Shown: positions 15,384 through 30,897 of the stretch, piece by piece
Layout of the letters: the number at the start of each line of letters is the position of its first letter
How positions within the stretch are numbered: position 1 is the first letter of the stretch
From: Corylus avellana
Taxonomy: Eukaryota > Streptophyta > Magnoliopsida > Fagales > Betulaceae
Direction: 5' to 3'
Length of the DNA: 64,000 nt
Assembly (NCBI RefSeq): GCF_901000735.1
Contig: NC_081544.1
Location: forward strand, 22,497,900 to 22,561,899
Program-made: the position numbers and the translations under genes
Notes under the pieces: model-generated
The model's database searches: none
Told to the model about the DNA's origin: nothing
The model's input: the letters and a program-made list of their open reading frames with translations, nothing else

Positions 15384-16061
15384 TTTAGGCCTGTCCTATA
15401 TACCTGTACGTATGTGCTGTTGTTGGGAGTTTGTCTAGTACTAGTGTGTGCAGTATCTTCCTGTGTGGTTGGTTGGTTATATATAGATATAGATAATCCT
15501 ATATAATAATAAGGGTAAAGTCCACATACTCCCCTCAAACTACTATTCAATTGATAATGTCCCCCCAAATTTTCAATTGTGACAATGTCCCCTCCAAATT
15601 ACCAAAACATTGTCAATGTTCCCCAAAAGACTAGCAATAAGACAAAAATGCCCCTATAAATTTCTCAATAAGACAAAAATACCCTTATAAATTCAAAAAA
15701 AATTGATTTTTTTAAAAAACAAAAAATTTTAATTTAAAATAATATTTAAAAAAAAAACTATTTTTTTAAACAAAAATTTTTAATTTTTTTTAAAACGGAA
15801 ATTTTTATTTAAAAAAAAAAACTATTTTTTATTTAGTTTTAAAAAACAAAAAATTTCATTTTATTAAACGAAAATTTTATTTTTTTTAAACGTAAATTTT
15901 TATTTAAATAAAATTATAAAACAAAAATAAATTTAAAAAAAAAACGAAAATTTTCAATTTTTATATATAAAAAATCAATTTTTTTTTAAAATTTTTTTTC
16001 TTATAAAATTGATTTTAAAAAAAAAAAAATTGGCCAACGTTTGGATTTTTTTTATTTTTTT
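15384..16061. other. B1 3' flank and AT-rich MITE-like sequence
   Basis: The B1 3' UTR runs to about 15510. From 15512 a sequence starting GGGTAAAGTCCACATACTCC, with CCCCTCAAACTAC-like repeats, resembles the ends of plant MITEs. It passes into homopolymer-rich DNA and is cut by the assembly gap, so its far end cannot be seen. No gene is present. Confidence 0.5.
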
Positions 16062-16081
16062 NNNNNNNNNNNNNNNNNNNN
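16062..16081. other. Assembly gap (20 Ns)
   Basis: Twenty undetermined bases inside poly-A/T sequence. The true size of the missing stretch is unknown. It falls where the repeat structure of the cluster suggests that a gene copy may be missing. Confidence 0.95.
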
Positions 16082-16172
16082 AGTGTATACTGAAAGATGG
16101 ATAAAGAGAATTTGTTTTGTGGCAGCGATCAATGCATTGGTGTCTTTATGCTTTTACCATTTTATCTGATTT

Positions 16173-16790
16173 AAGAATTTTTGTTTAATATTAAGTTCGC
16201 AACTTTAAAACAAAATTAAAAAAGAATCATTATTTTTAAATACAAATTTCTGGTTTTTAAATGTTTAAAAAATTTAAAGAGGTTTGTTCTTTTAAAAAAT
16301 TAATTAATTATTATTATTATTATTATTATTTTTTTTTAAAATCGTTAATTTCTTTTATAAAAACATCTTCCATGGACATAGGTTTCGGCATATGCAAATT
16401 CTCACTTTTTTGTTTTTTGGCAAACAATTCCTCACTGAAGACAATTTTTAATAGTTTATTATTAATTGTACAATCTTTCAGTCTTACTTATTCAGGTAAT
16501 GAAGTCAGAATTAAAAATTTTCGTTTAATTTTAAATTCTCAACTTCAAAACAAAATTAAAAAAGAATCTTTATTTTTAAATACAAATTTCCCCTTTTTTT
16601 ATATGTTTAAAAAATTTTAAAAGGTTTATTTTTTAATATTTATTTAAATCGTTAATTTATTTTATAAAAGCATCTTCCATTCTTCCAGGCGCATGGGTTC
16701 TGGCATGTGCAAATTCTCACCCTTTTTTTTTTGGGTGCAAAGGAATCGTCACTCAAGACAACTTTAAATAATTTATTATTAATTTAAAAA
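16173..16790. repeat. Diverged tandem duplication, period about 320-340 bp
   Basis: Two copies of an AT-rich segment follow each other. Shared landmarks are TTAAAAAAGAATC, TTTTAAATACAAATTTC, AAATCGTTAATTT, ACATCTTCCAT or GCATCTTCCAT, and GCAAATTCTCAC. The copies differ by many substitutions and small indels. No coding potential. Confidence 0.65.
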
Positions 16791-17589
16791 TAATTTCTTC
16801 CACATGCATTTAACTCTTCTCAATGACAACTTTATTAAAAAATTATATTAAATCAAAAAATTTAACGAATGCGTTTTTTTTTTTTTTTTAAATTAAAAAT
16901 TTTCGTATTTCTAAAAAAATTAAGAATTGGTTTGCTTTTGTTAGAAACGTAGGGTTATTTTTATTTATTTATTTATTTTTTCACTTTCTCCTCTTTGCCG
17001 ACACTCACAAAATCTATTCCTCCTTTCTTCTTTCCTTAGTATTCACAACATATATCTTCATTTGTTCCTTGTTTTGGGGCTTTCTCTTGTTTCTTACTTC
17101 TTCTGGTTTATTCTCTCTTCACTTAAAACTGATTGTGTGGTTTTATTGGTATTTGGTTTTATGTTATTCAGGAAAAACATAATTTTAGGAAAAAATTACT
17201 TGTATTAACATTTTTATTGCAGAAAAGTCGGTACTATAATAGACTGTCGTGTATAGGTAATATTTTTACTTTTGTTTTCCTTCTTGGTTCCCAGCAGCCA
17301 AACATAGGCGTACCTAAAGCAAAACTTTAGTGAAAAATGGCCTCAGATCCGAAGGTTGACATTCTTGAAGAAGTCACAAAGCACAACAGCACCAAACAGG
17401 GACGGTGCCAGCTGTAAGAATGGGCAGGGGTCATGGCTGAAAAAATTTAATGGGTATGGAACCATTAGCAAAAAAAAAAAAAAAAAATTAACCATAAAAA
17501 ATTGTTTTTACCTTAAAAAAATAAACAATTTTTTGTCATTTGGGGGGGGGGGGCCTTAGCCGCTGCCGGTCCTCCCTTCATCCTGTCTC
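16791..17589. other. AT-rich intergenic sequence without recognised gene
   Basis: Low-complexity DNA with a pyrimidine-rich stretch around 16981-17120, a poly-A run at 17470-17486 and a G run at 17543-17553. The short open frames here have no recognisable domain. Confidence 0.6.
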
Positions 17590-18287
17590 ATTGGACTCTA
17601 ATATGAAGTTATACAAAACGGATGAATATTGTGTATATTTATAAGATAGAGTGCATACTGATTTCATTATTCAACAATATATAACTCCTAACTCCTGGCC
17701 ACTTTTTATTAATCACCTTAAAAAACACTTTTAATATTTAAGAAGTCGTGTCAAATAAAAGCAGGTATGTTTGGTAAAAAAATTTAAAAGTACTTATTTT
17801 GAATTTTTTATTTTAAAAATGACAAAAACGTACTTTTAATAAAAGCTTAAAAACAAAATTTTTACCAAAAGTGTTTTTTTGATTTAAAAGCTTAATTTCT
17901 CAAACACAATCCAAAACAAATTTTAAGTCCGATAGGAAACTACTATAAAAAAGAGTATAGATAAAACCAATAACACAATAAACAGTGAAAACACAAGAAT
18001 TTTTTCTGTGCTTCCTTGAAAAAAAAAAAAAAAAAAAGAATAGTCTCCTTGCTTCCTTGTAAAAAGTTGTTGAAGTTAATTTACAGGTGCATGTACAAGT
18101 CAACAGTCCAAACCCGAAGATTCTGTATGGCATTTTGATCTCATCAACCCAATAAGCTTCTTTCCAAGAGTCAAGACCGATTTGGTGCAGGTGTTGTACA
18201 AAAATTATAATATGTTAACTACCAAATTGAGGTTTTATTTCTTAAATAGGAGAGAATAAAATATTAAACTTAGCGTTAAAAAAATTA
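17590..18287. other. Intergenic block D2, A-type 3' flank without its gene
   Basis: Homologous to 8440-9117 and 22265-22982, which lie downstream of A1 and A2. Here it lies upstream of A2 with no A gene before it. It ends in the left terminal repeat of the Mutator-like MITE (GGAGTAATTACC at about 18289), joined to A-type promoter sequence. Confidence 0.75.
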
Positions 18288-18368
18288 GGAGTAATTACCT
18301 TTTGTCCCATGAACTACAGCGCCTTGACACAAGATATTACAGAAAATATTACAGAAAAACTCCACTGG

Positions 18369-18406
<38 letters not shown>

Positions 18407-18711
18407 GAATTCATAATGAAATAGAAATATAAATAAATTGCGGAAATAAAATAAGTGAGAGACAGATTTTAACGTGGTTCGGTCAACGACCTACATCCAC
18501 AGATAAAGCCCAAAGAGCTACATTAAGCTCTTATTAAATGAATTGTTTACAATAGAGAATGCTTTATTTATAGAGCTTATATATTAAACTTAACATTAAA
18601 AAACTTAGGAGTAATTACCTTTTGTCCCATGAACTACAGCACCTTGACACAAGATATAAATGATTAGACCAAAAAATATTACAGAAAAACTCCACTGGCT
18701 ATATATATATA

Positions 18712-22032
<3,321 letters not shown>

Positions 22033-22982
22033 CCTGTCTGTCTTTTAAATTTGCACTTGTTCGTGGTGTTGGAGGAATGATCAGTTACTTGTTGGTGCTA
22101 CTGTTTTCCTACTGTTGTGGTTTGAGGCCAAATGATTACTGGAGTTCAAAATGTAATATTCCATATATGGAATATACATTAATAAATCCCAAGTTATTTA
22201 CAATAAATTATAAACATTCCATAATCTATAGCAACCAAAAACCTTCTTGAATCTTGATCTGGACTCTAGTATGTATAAAGTTACACAAAACGGATGAATA
22301 TTGTGTATATTTATAAGATAGAGTGCAGACTGATTTCATTATTCAACTATATATAACTTCACTTTCCATCAAAGTATTAAGGGTTTGCTTGGGATTATGT
22401 TAGAGAGTTTAAAAAATATTTTTAATACTTAAAAAGTTGTGTCAAACAAAAGCTGACATGTTTGGTAAAAAAATTTAAAAGTACTTATTTTGACTTTTTT
22501 ACTCTAAAAATGACACAAAATGTACTTTTAATAAAAGCTTAAAAATAAAGTTTTTTCTCAAAGGTGTTTTTTAACTTAAAAATTCAATTTATCAAACGCA
22601 ATCATAGACAGACTCTAAAAAGAATATAGATAAAAACCAATAACACAATAAACAGTGAAAGCAGAAGAATTTTTTCTGTGCTTCCTTGAAAAAAAAAAAG
22701 AAAAAAAAAAAGAAAAAAAAAAAAGGGAGAATAGTCTCCTTGCTTGCTTGTAAAAAATTGTTGAAGTTCACATGTGCATGTACAAGTCAACAATCCAAAC
22801 CGGAAGATTCTATATGGCATTTTGATCTCATCAACCCAATAATCTTCTTTCCAAGAGTCAAGACCGATTTGGTGCAGGTGTTGGACAAAAATTATAATAT
22901 GTTAACCGACCAAATTTAATTTTAAGGTTTTATTTCTTAAATAGGAGAGAATAAAATATTAAACTTAACGCTAAAAAATTTA
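22033..22982. other. Intergenic block D3, 3' flank of A2
   Basis: The A2 3' UTR is followed by the same AT-rich block as downstream of A1, lacking the A1-specific MITE. A poly-A tract interrupted by G lies at 22689-22725. No gene is seen. Confidence 0.75.
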
Positions 22983-23818
22983 GGGGTAATTACCTTTTGC
23001 CCCCATAAATTACAATGCTTTAGCACTTTTCTCCCATGAACTATCAATTATGACACCTGACCCCATCAAACTATCATTTTATGACAAAAAGCCCCATTCC
23101 GCCAGTCAAAGGGGTTAAAATTGACGGTCAACGGTCATGTACAAGTCATGTGCCATTTTAAATTTTTTTCTTCTACTTTTGCCCTCACTTTTTCATGCGT
23201 TTCTCTTTTTCACTTTTTAAATTATTATATGTAATACGAATAGACCATGTTGAATATTCTAATGGTCCGATTCTTTTGCCTTCTCTCTCATGTTATCTTT
23301 TCTTCTTTTGAAATTTATACCATATTGCTATTAAATTTTAGATTGATTATTATTAAATATTACGTCAAAAAGCATGAAAATAAAAAAATATATATAACAT
23401 TTTTCTAATACAAAAGGGTGTTTATAGAGAAATTTATATTTTGTAGGTTTTTTTATACAAGAGGGTGTTGATAGAGAAATTTAAAGAAGAAAATATAATG
23501 TGAGAGAGAAGGCAAAAGAATCGGGACCATTAGAATATTCAACATGGTCTATTCGTATTACATATAATAATTTAAAAAGTGCAAAAGTGCAAAAGTGAAA
23601 GACACATGAAAAAGTGAGGGCAAAAGCGAAGAAAAAAATTTAACATGGCACATGACTTGTACATTACCGTTGACCGTCAATTTTAACCCCATTGACTGAT
23701 GGAAGGGAGCTTTTTGTCATGAGATGGTAGTTTGATGGGATCAAGTGTTATAGTTGGTAGTTCATGTGAGAAAAGTGTTAATGTGCTGTAGTTCATGTGG
23801 ACAAAAAGTAATTATCCC
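22983..23818. mobile_element. Mutator-like MITE upstream of B2
   Basis: Counterpart of 9118-10081, with long inverted ends that include TTGACGGTCAACGGTCATGT at the left and its near complement at the right. It sits at the same target (AAAAAATT-type flanks) and is about 130 bp shorter. Inserted before the A-B duplication. Confidence 0.7.
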
Positions 23819-24058
23819 AAAAAATTATAATGATTCAGTACTTTGCTGATCGAAAATAGACACAAAAATTCAAGTTGCTAATTGAAAATAGACTGACGTA
23901 TAATGTGGCGCAAGTTCATGTCGCCACGTAAGCAGTTACGAGTATCCTCGGATCAGTGTGCTACAAAAAGGCAACCCCGATCTGTTCCACTTCCGCACCT
24001 CACCAAGACAGAAACACGCAGAAAGAAATTAATTAAGATAAAGAGTGTGAGCTTAGCA
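23819..24058 (+). promoter_or_regulatory. Promoter and 5' UTR remnant of B2
   Basis: Nearly identical to 10082-10325 before B1, with the same CACGTAAG motif and TATA-like TACAAAAAGG near 23962-23971. The downstream gene is broken. Confidence 0.45.
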
Positions 24059-24307
24059 ATGGCGAGCGTTGGTGGAGAAGAAGTAGTGAGCAACAAGCAA
24101 GTGATATTGAGGGATTATGTCAATGGTTTTCCAAAGGAATTCGATATGTACGTCACCACCGGTACCGTTAAACTGAAGGTTCCAATGCTGTTCTTGTGAA
24201 AAACCTCTACTTGTCCTACGACCCCGTCATGCGAATTCAGATGGCCCGAGTCATTGAGAGCGGATTCAATTCTTTCACCCCTGGCTCTGTGAGTATCTAT
24301 TTGGTTC

Positions 24308-24572
24308 TGTTAGAATAATATGAACGTATGATCTTATTTGTAGGAATCTCCCGTTAGGGTGGATATCCAATGGAGGACAAAAGCAACGTGATAATGAGAG
24401 AATGATTTTTTAATGTACGTTCTTCTCATTATCAAACTCTATTTATAGAGTTAGAATATGACTTTTCATCAAGAGTCACACCTTGTCACTTTATCATAAC
24501 CACCATGGAAGGTTGTGATTGGCTATGGGAATGACCACACTAGTTATAGTGTGATCACCCTTTAAACCATCA
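24308..24572 (-). repeat. 3' LTR of the B2-intron copia element
   Basis: Ends TGTTAG and CATCA on the plus strand. The palindromic TATA region CTCTATTTATAGAG lies near 24449-24462. Eight differences from its partner were counted by eye. Confidence 0.9.
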
Positions 24573-25121
24573 TCTCCCACTTGATCACACTTTAACATTA
24601 TGTAATCTAGTTGAACATTATCACCTTGGTACCAAATATAATTTTTATTCATGTCAACTCTCATCCGTTTAATTTACAGATCGGCATTAGATTATGACAT
24701 TTTATAATATACAATTTTGTCATCTTATCTAATCGCACCTTTTACCATATATTTTTACATTGATTATATATTAAGGTGACTTCATTTCGTTTTTAACTAA
24801 AAGAATAACATCAATTCTCTGTGGTAAGGAACACTGGTTCACACCTATTCCACAATTGACGATTTCAGCCATACACAAAACTATGTGCTAACTTGCACTG
24901 ACATTTCTAATCAAATGTTTCTTTGATACTTCTTAATATATTTCCAACTTTTAACATAATGTCTCTCGGTGAACCTTACATTTGTAATATTATTTCTTAA
25001 GTATCTTCTGTCTATTACCTGACCAATTATTCCCCTTATAAAAAACAGAATTTCACAAAATCGTTCATTCAGGCATCCCTGAATCCTTTCGCTTGTGCTT
25101 AAACATATATGCAACTACCAC

Positions 25122-26717
25122 CTAGGTGTTTCTCAATCCCATTGTAGCTACATGCTCTTTGAATTTTTCCAAAGACAATCCTTTGGTCATAGGATCGGCT
25201 ACCATCTCTGTTGAGGGTATAAATTCAATTTTAATTTCCCCTCTTTCCACTATATCTTGAATATAGTGATAATTTACATCAATATATTTGTCTTTGGAGC
25301 TTTGTGCTCCACTTTTTATTAAAGAGATAGCAGACTTGTTGTCACAACACATATTGACTGGCTTACTGTTTAAACCTAAATTTAAACTTTCTACAAAACG
25401 TTTAATCCACACTGCATTACTTATTGTTGTGCTGCATGATATATATTCAGCTTCCATAGTGGATTTTGCAATGCAATTTTGTTTCTTGCTTAACCAAGAA
25501 ATAGCTGTTCCACCAATCAAGAACACATATCTACTTGTTGATTTTCTATGATCAGCGTCCCCAGCAAAATCCGCATTTGTGAATCCTTTAATTTCTAGAT
25601 CACTTATACCAAAACATAAGCCAATGTTTTTAGTACTTTGCAAATATCTAAATATACGTTTTACTGCTTGCCAATGTGTCTTCCCTGTATTAGATTGATA
25701 GCTGCTTACTAATCCCACCGCATAACAAATATCAGGTCTTGTAGTTGTCATTGCATACATGAGACTGCCCACAGCTTGGGCATAGGGGATAGATTCCATC
25801 TCTTGAATCTCTGTCTCATTTTGAGGACACATTGTTTTATTCAAGTACTGGCCTCTTGAAATAGGTGTTTTTAGAGGTTTACATTTATCCATATTAAATC
25901 TCTTAACTATCTTTTCCAAATATTTTTCTTGATCCAAATATAATAATTTTAAATTTCTACTTCTAGAAATTCTTATTCCTAAAACATAGGTAGCGGTGCC
26001 CATATCTTTCATTTCAAATTTGAATGAAAAGAAGGGTTTTGTTTTATTTATCATATCTGGACAGTTACCAGTTAGCAGTATATCGTCTACATATAATGAT
26101 AATATTGTTAATTCATTATTTTCATTATATATGTAAACACAGTGATCTAGTGGACTTACCTCGAAACCAATTTCTAGTATTGCTTGATGAAACTTCAAAT
26201 ACAATTGCCTCGAAGATTGTTTAAGTCCATATAATGACCTTTTTAATTTGTAAACTTCTTCTCCATGTCTTGTAACCTGAAATCCTTCAGGTTGTTGCAT
26301 GTAAATCTCTTCTTTTAATTCTCCATTGAGAAAGGCTATCTTAACATCCAACTGATGTAGTTCCAAATCCATTATAGCTACAATGGACATAATTATCCTT
26401 ACTGAAGCGAATTTTGCCACCGGTGAGTATGTGTCAACAAAGTCTATACCGGGTTGTTGAGTAAATCCTTTAGCCACTAATCTAGCTTTGTACTTTTCAA
26501 GACTTCCATCAGCTTTGAATTTCTTCCTTAGAACCCACTTGCATCCAATTGCTTTTCTTTGGCTTGGCAATTCTGTGAGTTCCCACACATCATTTTTCTG
26601 AATCGATTCAAACTCTTCTTCCACAGCTTTAATCCATTTTTCAGCATCATGACTACTTATAGCTTCTTTAAAATTTGCTAGATCTTCTTGCAAATTTATA
26701 TCATATGTACTTAGCAC
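25122..26717 (-). CDS. copia reverse transcriptase and RNase H, open frame
   Basis: The 531-codon open frame encodes the catalytic C-terminal half of a copia polyprotein. It contains WVLRKKFKADGS and KARLVAKGFTQ at the start, QLDVKIAFLNGEL, the palm motif SLYVDDILL, and then RNase H motifs (STMEAEYIS, CCDNKSAISL, YIDVNYHYI). It copies retrotransposon RNA into DNA in the cytoplasmic particle. It is separated from the integrase by a broken stretch (26718-26930), so it is no longer part of a continuous polyprotein. Openness suggests moderate age, in line with about 3% LTR divergence. Confidence 0.85.
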   Translation of the reverse strand: MLSTYDINLQEDLANFKEAISSHDAEKWIKAVEEEFESIQKNDVWELTELPSQRKAIGCKWVLRKKFKADGSLEKYKARLVAKGFTQQPGIDFVDTYSPVAKFASVRIIMSIVAIMDLELHQLDVKIAFLNGELKEEIYMQQPEGFQVTRHGEEVYKLKRSLYGLKQSSRQLYLKFHQAILEIGFEVSPLDHCVYIYNENNELTILSLYVDDILLTGNCPDMINKTKPFFSFKFEMKDMGTATYVLGIRISRSRNLKLLYLDQEKYLEKIVKRFNMDKCKPLKTPISRGQYLNKTMCPQNETEIQEMESIPYAQAVGSLMYAMTTTRPDICYAVGLVSSYQSNTGKTHWQAVKRIFRYLQSTKNIGLCFGISDLEIKGFTNADFAGDADHRKSTSRYVFLIGGTAISWLSKKQNCIAKSTMEAEYISCSTTISNAVWIKRFVESLNLGLNSKPVNMCCDNKSAISLIKSGAQSSKDKYIDVNYHYIQDIVERGEIKIEFIPSTEMVADPMTKGLSLEKFKEHVATMGLRNT

Positions 26718-26930
26718 ATAATGATCCTTGAGTGTGGTTGACGGTCGTCTTTGTCTTTTACTCCCACTGTTTTGATTTCATATATCCAAATTAGGTGGAT
26801 CTTTGGATTTTCTCTTGCTCCCACTATTCCGAATGTCTGTGCTATGTTCTTTTTCTTTCAAAGTAACTTGTGGTGTTTTACATTCAGAATCTTCTCCTTG
26901 TAGGAGTCTTATTTCATCCATGGGACTAAT

Positions 26931-27552
26931 CTAATTGGTGTTTTCTAGAAATGCAGCATCCCTGCTTTCTATTAATCCCTTATGTGGATGGTAAAATCTA
27001 TATCTACTACCATTTTCTATATATCCTATAAATCTGCATTCCCATGTTTTACTTTCTAACTTATCCCTTAAGGGTTTTGGAATAAGTACATGTGCCTTAC
27101 ATCCCCACACTCTGAGGTTGTAAAAATCTGGTTTTATGCCTGCCCAATATTCATAAGGTGTAAAGGGTTTTGATTTGGTTTTTATTCTATTAAGAATATA
27201 TGCTATAGTGGATAAAGCCACTCCCCAAAAAATGAGTGGATAAATCAGCATATGCCATCATGGATCTTGTCGTATCCATTAAAGTTTTATTCCTTCTTTC
27301 TGCGATCTCATTTTGTTGAGGCTTGTAAGTCATTGTATATAAATGTCTTATTGCACTTTCTTTGCAGAAGGAATCCATGGCTTTATATTCACCTCCCCTA
27401 TCATTATTCAAGTTTTTAATGGACCTTCCCAATTGTTTTTCTACCTCTAATTTATATTCTTTAAATTTTTCAATTGCTTCAGATTTATGTTTGATTAAGT
27501 AGATATGTCCATATCTTGAATAATCATCTGTAAAAGTAATAAAGTATTCCAT
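26931..27552 (-). pseudogene. copia integrase remnant in two frames
   Basis: The N-terminal frame (27190-27552) has FTDDYSRYGHIYLIKHKS and NNDRGGEY, with Asn in place of the usual Ser before the catalytic Asp. It also has PQQNEIAERRN, which keeps the third acidic residue. A frame change near 27190-27251 leads to 26931-27251, the integrase C-terminal region (GVALSTIAYILNR, WGCKAHV). The catalytic centre is partly kept but the frame is broken. Confidence 0.82.
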
Positions 27553-27589
27553 TCCTCTATGTGTTTTAGTTCTTAAAGGACCACATATG

Positions 27590-29040
27590 TCAGAATGAAT
27601 TACTTCCAGTAATGGAAGTAATTCTGATGATTCCCAATGTTTTAAAAAAAGATTTACTAATCATTTTTCCTTTAATACATGATTCACATATATTAAAATC
27701 TTCATAATTAATTCTAGGTAGTAATCCACTCTTACTCATTCTTTTCATTTTATTTTTGTTGATGTGGCCTAATCTTAAATGCCATAAGAATGAACTATCT
27801 TCAGACACATATGAATACTGTGAAATGGGATCTTTATTATCAACTTTGAGTAAATACATATTGTCTATCTCTACACCCTTAACAAATTTTTTTCCCTTAC
27901 AAATATAGACCTTCCCAAATTTAAACTTAATCCCATATCCTTTGCTATCTAATACGGGAACATATATTAGATTTCTCGGGATATTTGGCACATATAGAAC
28001 ATTATGTAAAACAACGGAAGACCCTTTAACAGAAATCTTACATTTTCCTTCGCCTAGCACATCACTGCAAGTATTGTTGCCCATGTACACTCTGTTTTCT
28101 CTGACCTTTTTCTCTTTGAAATCTAGGAAGAATTCTCGGTCTCTTGTAATATGTCTTGTTGGTGCCGAGTCTATCCACCAAGAATTTGAAGTCGGTTCTG
28201 CCATCATCACATCAGTAATGATCATAACTATTTCTTTCTGTTTCTTGTCACCATTGTTCTTTGGACAATTTGCCTTGAAATGCCCCATTTTACCACATTT
28301 GAAACATGTTCTTTTGATTTTATTTTTACCTTTCGGCTTACCTTTCCATTTCTTTTTGAACTTTCTTGGCTTGCCTTTGAATGCTGGTGCACGTGAAGTC
28401 TGAGTATTGATTTCAGCCATCATGAGGTTCCTGGATTGTCCTTTTCTCCTTCTTCTTTTCATCATTTCTTCTTCTAATACAAGCAAAACTGGTAAGGAAA
28501 TTATGGATAGGTCTTTTCCGCTATGGGTCAGTGATATTATCACATGTTCCCAAGACAAAGGAAGACCATTAAGTATTGTGGTTACTTGCATTTTGTCAGA
28601 TATTGGATGACCGACAGATGCAAGTTCCTTTGCAATGAGTTCCATTTGGTTTACAAAGTCACCCACACAGTCATCCTCACTCATACGTGCACTATTATAT
28701 TTATCTAATAATAGTTGTATGTGAGTATCAGACCTAGGGCCATACTTTTCCTCTAATGCTTCCATTATTCCTTAACAGTCTTGTATCCTTCAAATAGTGG
28801 GATGATATTATCTTTCATGCTATGGAGGAGAGTGGCCTTTGCCATTAGGTCATCTTCCATCCATTTTTCCTTTTTCTTGACAGCATCATCATTTTCCTCA
28901 TCTTTTACTTCAGGTCTTTTTGATGTGAGAGTGTGTAAAGTTCTCTCATACGTCAGTACATAACAGATATGTCATTTCCACATTCTAAAATTAATTCCAT
29001 TAAGGCTTTCGACCTTTGAGGAATTTATACTGCTTTTAAT
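27590..29040 (-). pseudogene. copia gag and protease
   Basis: The open frame at 27590-28765 (391 codons) carries the C-terminal half of gag, a basic region, a zinc knuckle CFKCGKMGHFKANC, a protease-like WWIDSAPTRHIT (the usual DSGAT is degraded to DSAPT) and the GAG-pre-integrase WHLRLGHINKNKM. The gag N-terminus continues upstream in another frame to about 29040 (SLNGINFRMWK, then ICYVLTYERTLHTL), interrupted by TGA near 28975 and a frameshift near 28768. The altered protease site makes activity unlikely. Confidence 0.8.
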
Positions 29041-30888
29041 AGTCATTTTATAATGTGGATACGATAAACTTAATATAAATACAAATATTTGTTTACTATA
29101 ACTGTAATATATCAGATATTACTTACATACACACCAACAGAAAAATTAAAAATGTATTTTTAAGTTATTACAAACTAACAAATAATAAAAATAGATAAGT
29201 TTATTTATTTTTATTTTTTAGATCAGTCGTCTCTAGGATAGGTCAGCCTTGTCTGGTAATCAGTCATACAGGCCCTGTAATACGGACGGTTTGGAACTAA
29301 TGGTATGAACTGGTCACCTCTTGGTGGAAGTGTGTATCGATTGTTGCCCATTGGCCACAAATCCCTTGGACTTTGCTCAACTGTTTTACGATCCTTAAAG
29401 GACGTGGACTCTTCAAGCGTCTATCACTTGAAATCTCGGATTGAGCCAAATTTGGTACAGTGAACTCCACTTCCTTATGCTCTGTAGGTGATAGCCAACA
29501 CGGACGAAAAAACCTCAGATTAGATTGCCTCTGACCTTGATGAGAAGACTCACCCCTTCCCCAATTATATATTTGGGGCATTATAGTTTGGAAACCCTGC
29601 AATACTCATGCCCCTCAAATTTGCTTTCCAATGCTTTTGAAATGAGTTAAATCGGGGTTGTATTGAGTGAGAACGGGTCAAAAAACGAACTTGAGGTCGA
29701 AAATGGTGGTAATGGCGGTACTGTTGAGCAGAATTGGGTCGGATCCAACCGGAATTGGGCGGGCCGAGTCTTCAGGTGTGCCACGTGCCTGTCATGCGTT
29801 GCACAAGTCTGGCGCGTGGCGGGTTGAACACGCGGGTAGGATTGGCGCTCCGGGTCAGATCGGTGCTCTGGATTGCAATTCGGGTCTCGGGTCGATTCTG
29901 ATCCGATTCTGCTGGGCTAGAAATGGGCTTGGCCCGATTGGGCTTGGGCCCTTTTTGCTTGGGCTTGGGCTCTCAATACTGATTTCGGGCCGTGTGTTTC
30001 CACTTGGGCCTAGTTTGGGTCACTTCTTGGGTTGGGTTGTGAAAATTTGAAACGGTGTCGTTTTTGGAATTATCCAAAATGACGTCGTGTCGTTTTTTAC
30101 GCGCCTGTTCAAGAGTTCGAATTTTGGCATCGTTTTGGTGTGAAATGACATTGTCCCTAATGGGACTGTAGACGTTCTCTGATGAGAACGAAACAGCGTC
30201 GTTTGGAGAGGATGGGGCGTGCCCCCTTGGAGACGCCGAAACGGCGTCGTTCTGAAGGGTAGTACCGTGCGCCCCTGGGTCAGATGCCTGAACGGCGTCG
30301 TTCCAATTAAATGGAACGACGTCGTTTTGGGTTTCTAATGCAGGGGTGATTGTTCCCCCTTCCCTGTTGATCAAAACGGTGTAGTTTTGATCAACAATGG
30401 TTTCTTCTCTAGAAAAACTCAAAAAACAGTGATTTTTTGCAGAAAAAATTTCAGAATTATTTTCTACAAAATCATAATTATTTATTTCATCAACCCTAGA
30501 ATTATTTTCTTCCCAAGAATTATTCCCTTCCCAAGAAGAACCAAAAACTACACCTTTGGTTGGGGATGATTCACCAATAACGTCAAAACCCGGAGGAGGA
30601 GAATTTTGGCTTTGAAGATCCACCGAAATAGATGCATCAAACGGAGTTGGAAAGAATTCCTTCCAGTAAATAGCATTTCTTCAAAGTAGGAAAATCTCCA
30701 GTAAATTTTGATCCACCAACAGTAACTTTAAGAAGTTCTTCATGTGGGTTTGAGATTATCAAATGCAAATTATAAAATGCCACAGAAGATGCCAAACCCA
30801 AACTTTGTCTGTTGATGGTTTGCAAAATTTCCTTCATATACTCCCTATTTTCTTCATCAGTATCTGTTTTTTCTTCTTTGTCTTCCAT
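29041..30888 (-). other. Long 5' region of the copia element with extra open frames
   Basis: About 1.85 kb lies between the primer-binding site and the recognisable start of gag, far more than a normal copia leader. A frame with ATG at 30888, directly after the primer-binding site, runs to 30637 (MEDKEEKTDTDEENREYM). After a frameshift it appears to continue as 30623-29973, an Asn/Ser-rich sequence with repeated NDAV motifs. Another frame lies at 29297-29602. I do not recognise the products. An additional element ORF, a gag extension or captured host sequence are all possible. Confidence 0.5.
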
Positions 30889-30897
30889 AACCTTAAT

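Noticed and set aside
28407..28610. Plus-strand open frames at 27942-28610
   Set aside because: They are shadows of the copia gag on the minus strand.
30048..30392. CRISPR-like repeated motif with spacers
   Set aside because: The host is a plant, repeats are short and imperfect palindromes with uneven spacing, and they lie in a retrotransposon frame.
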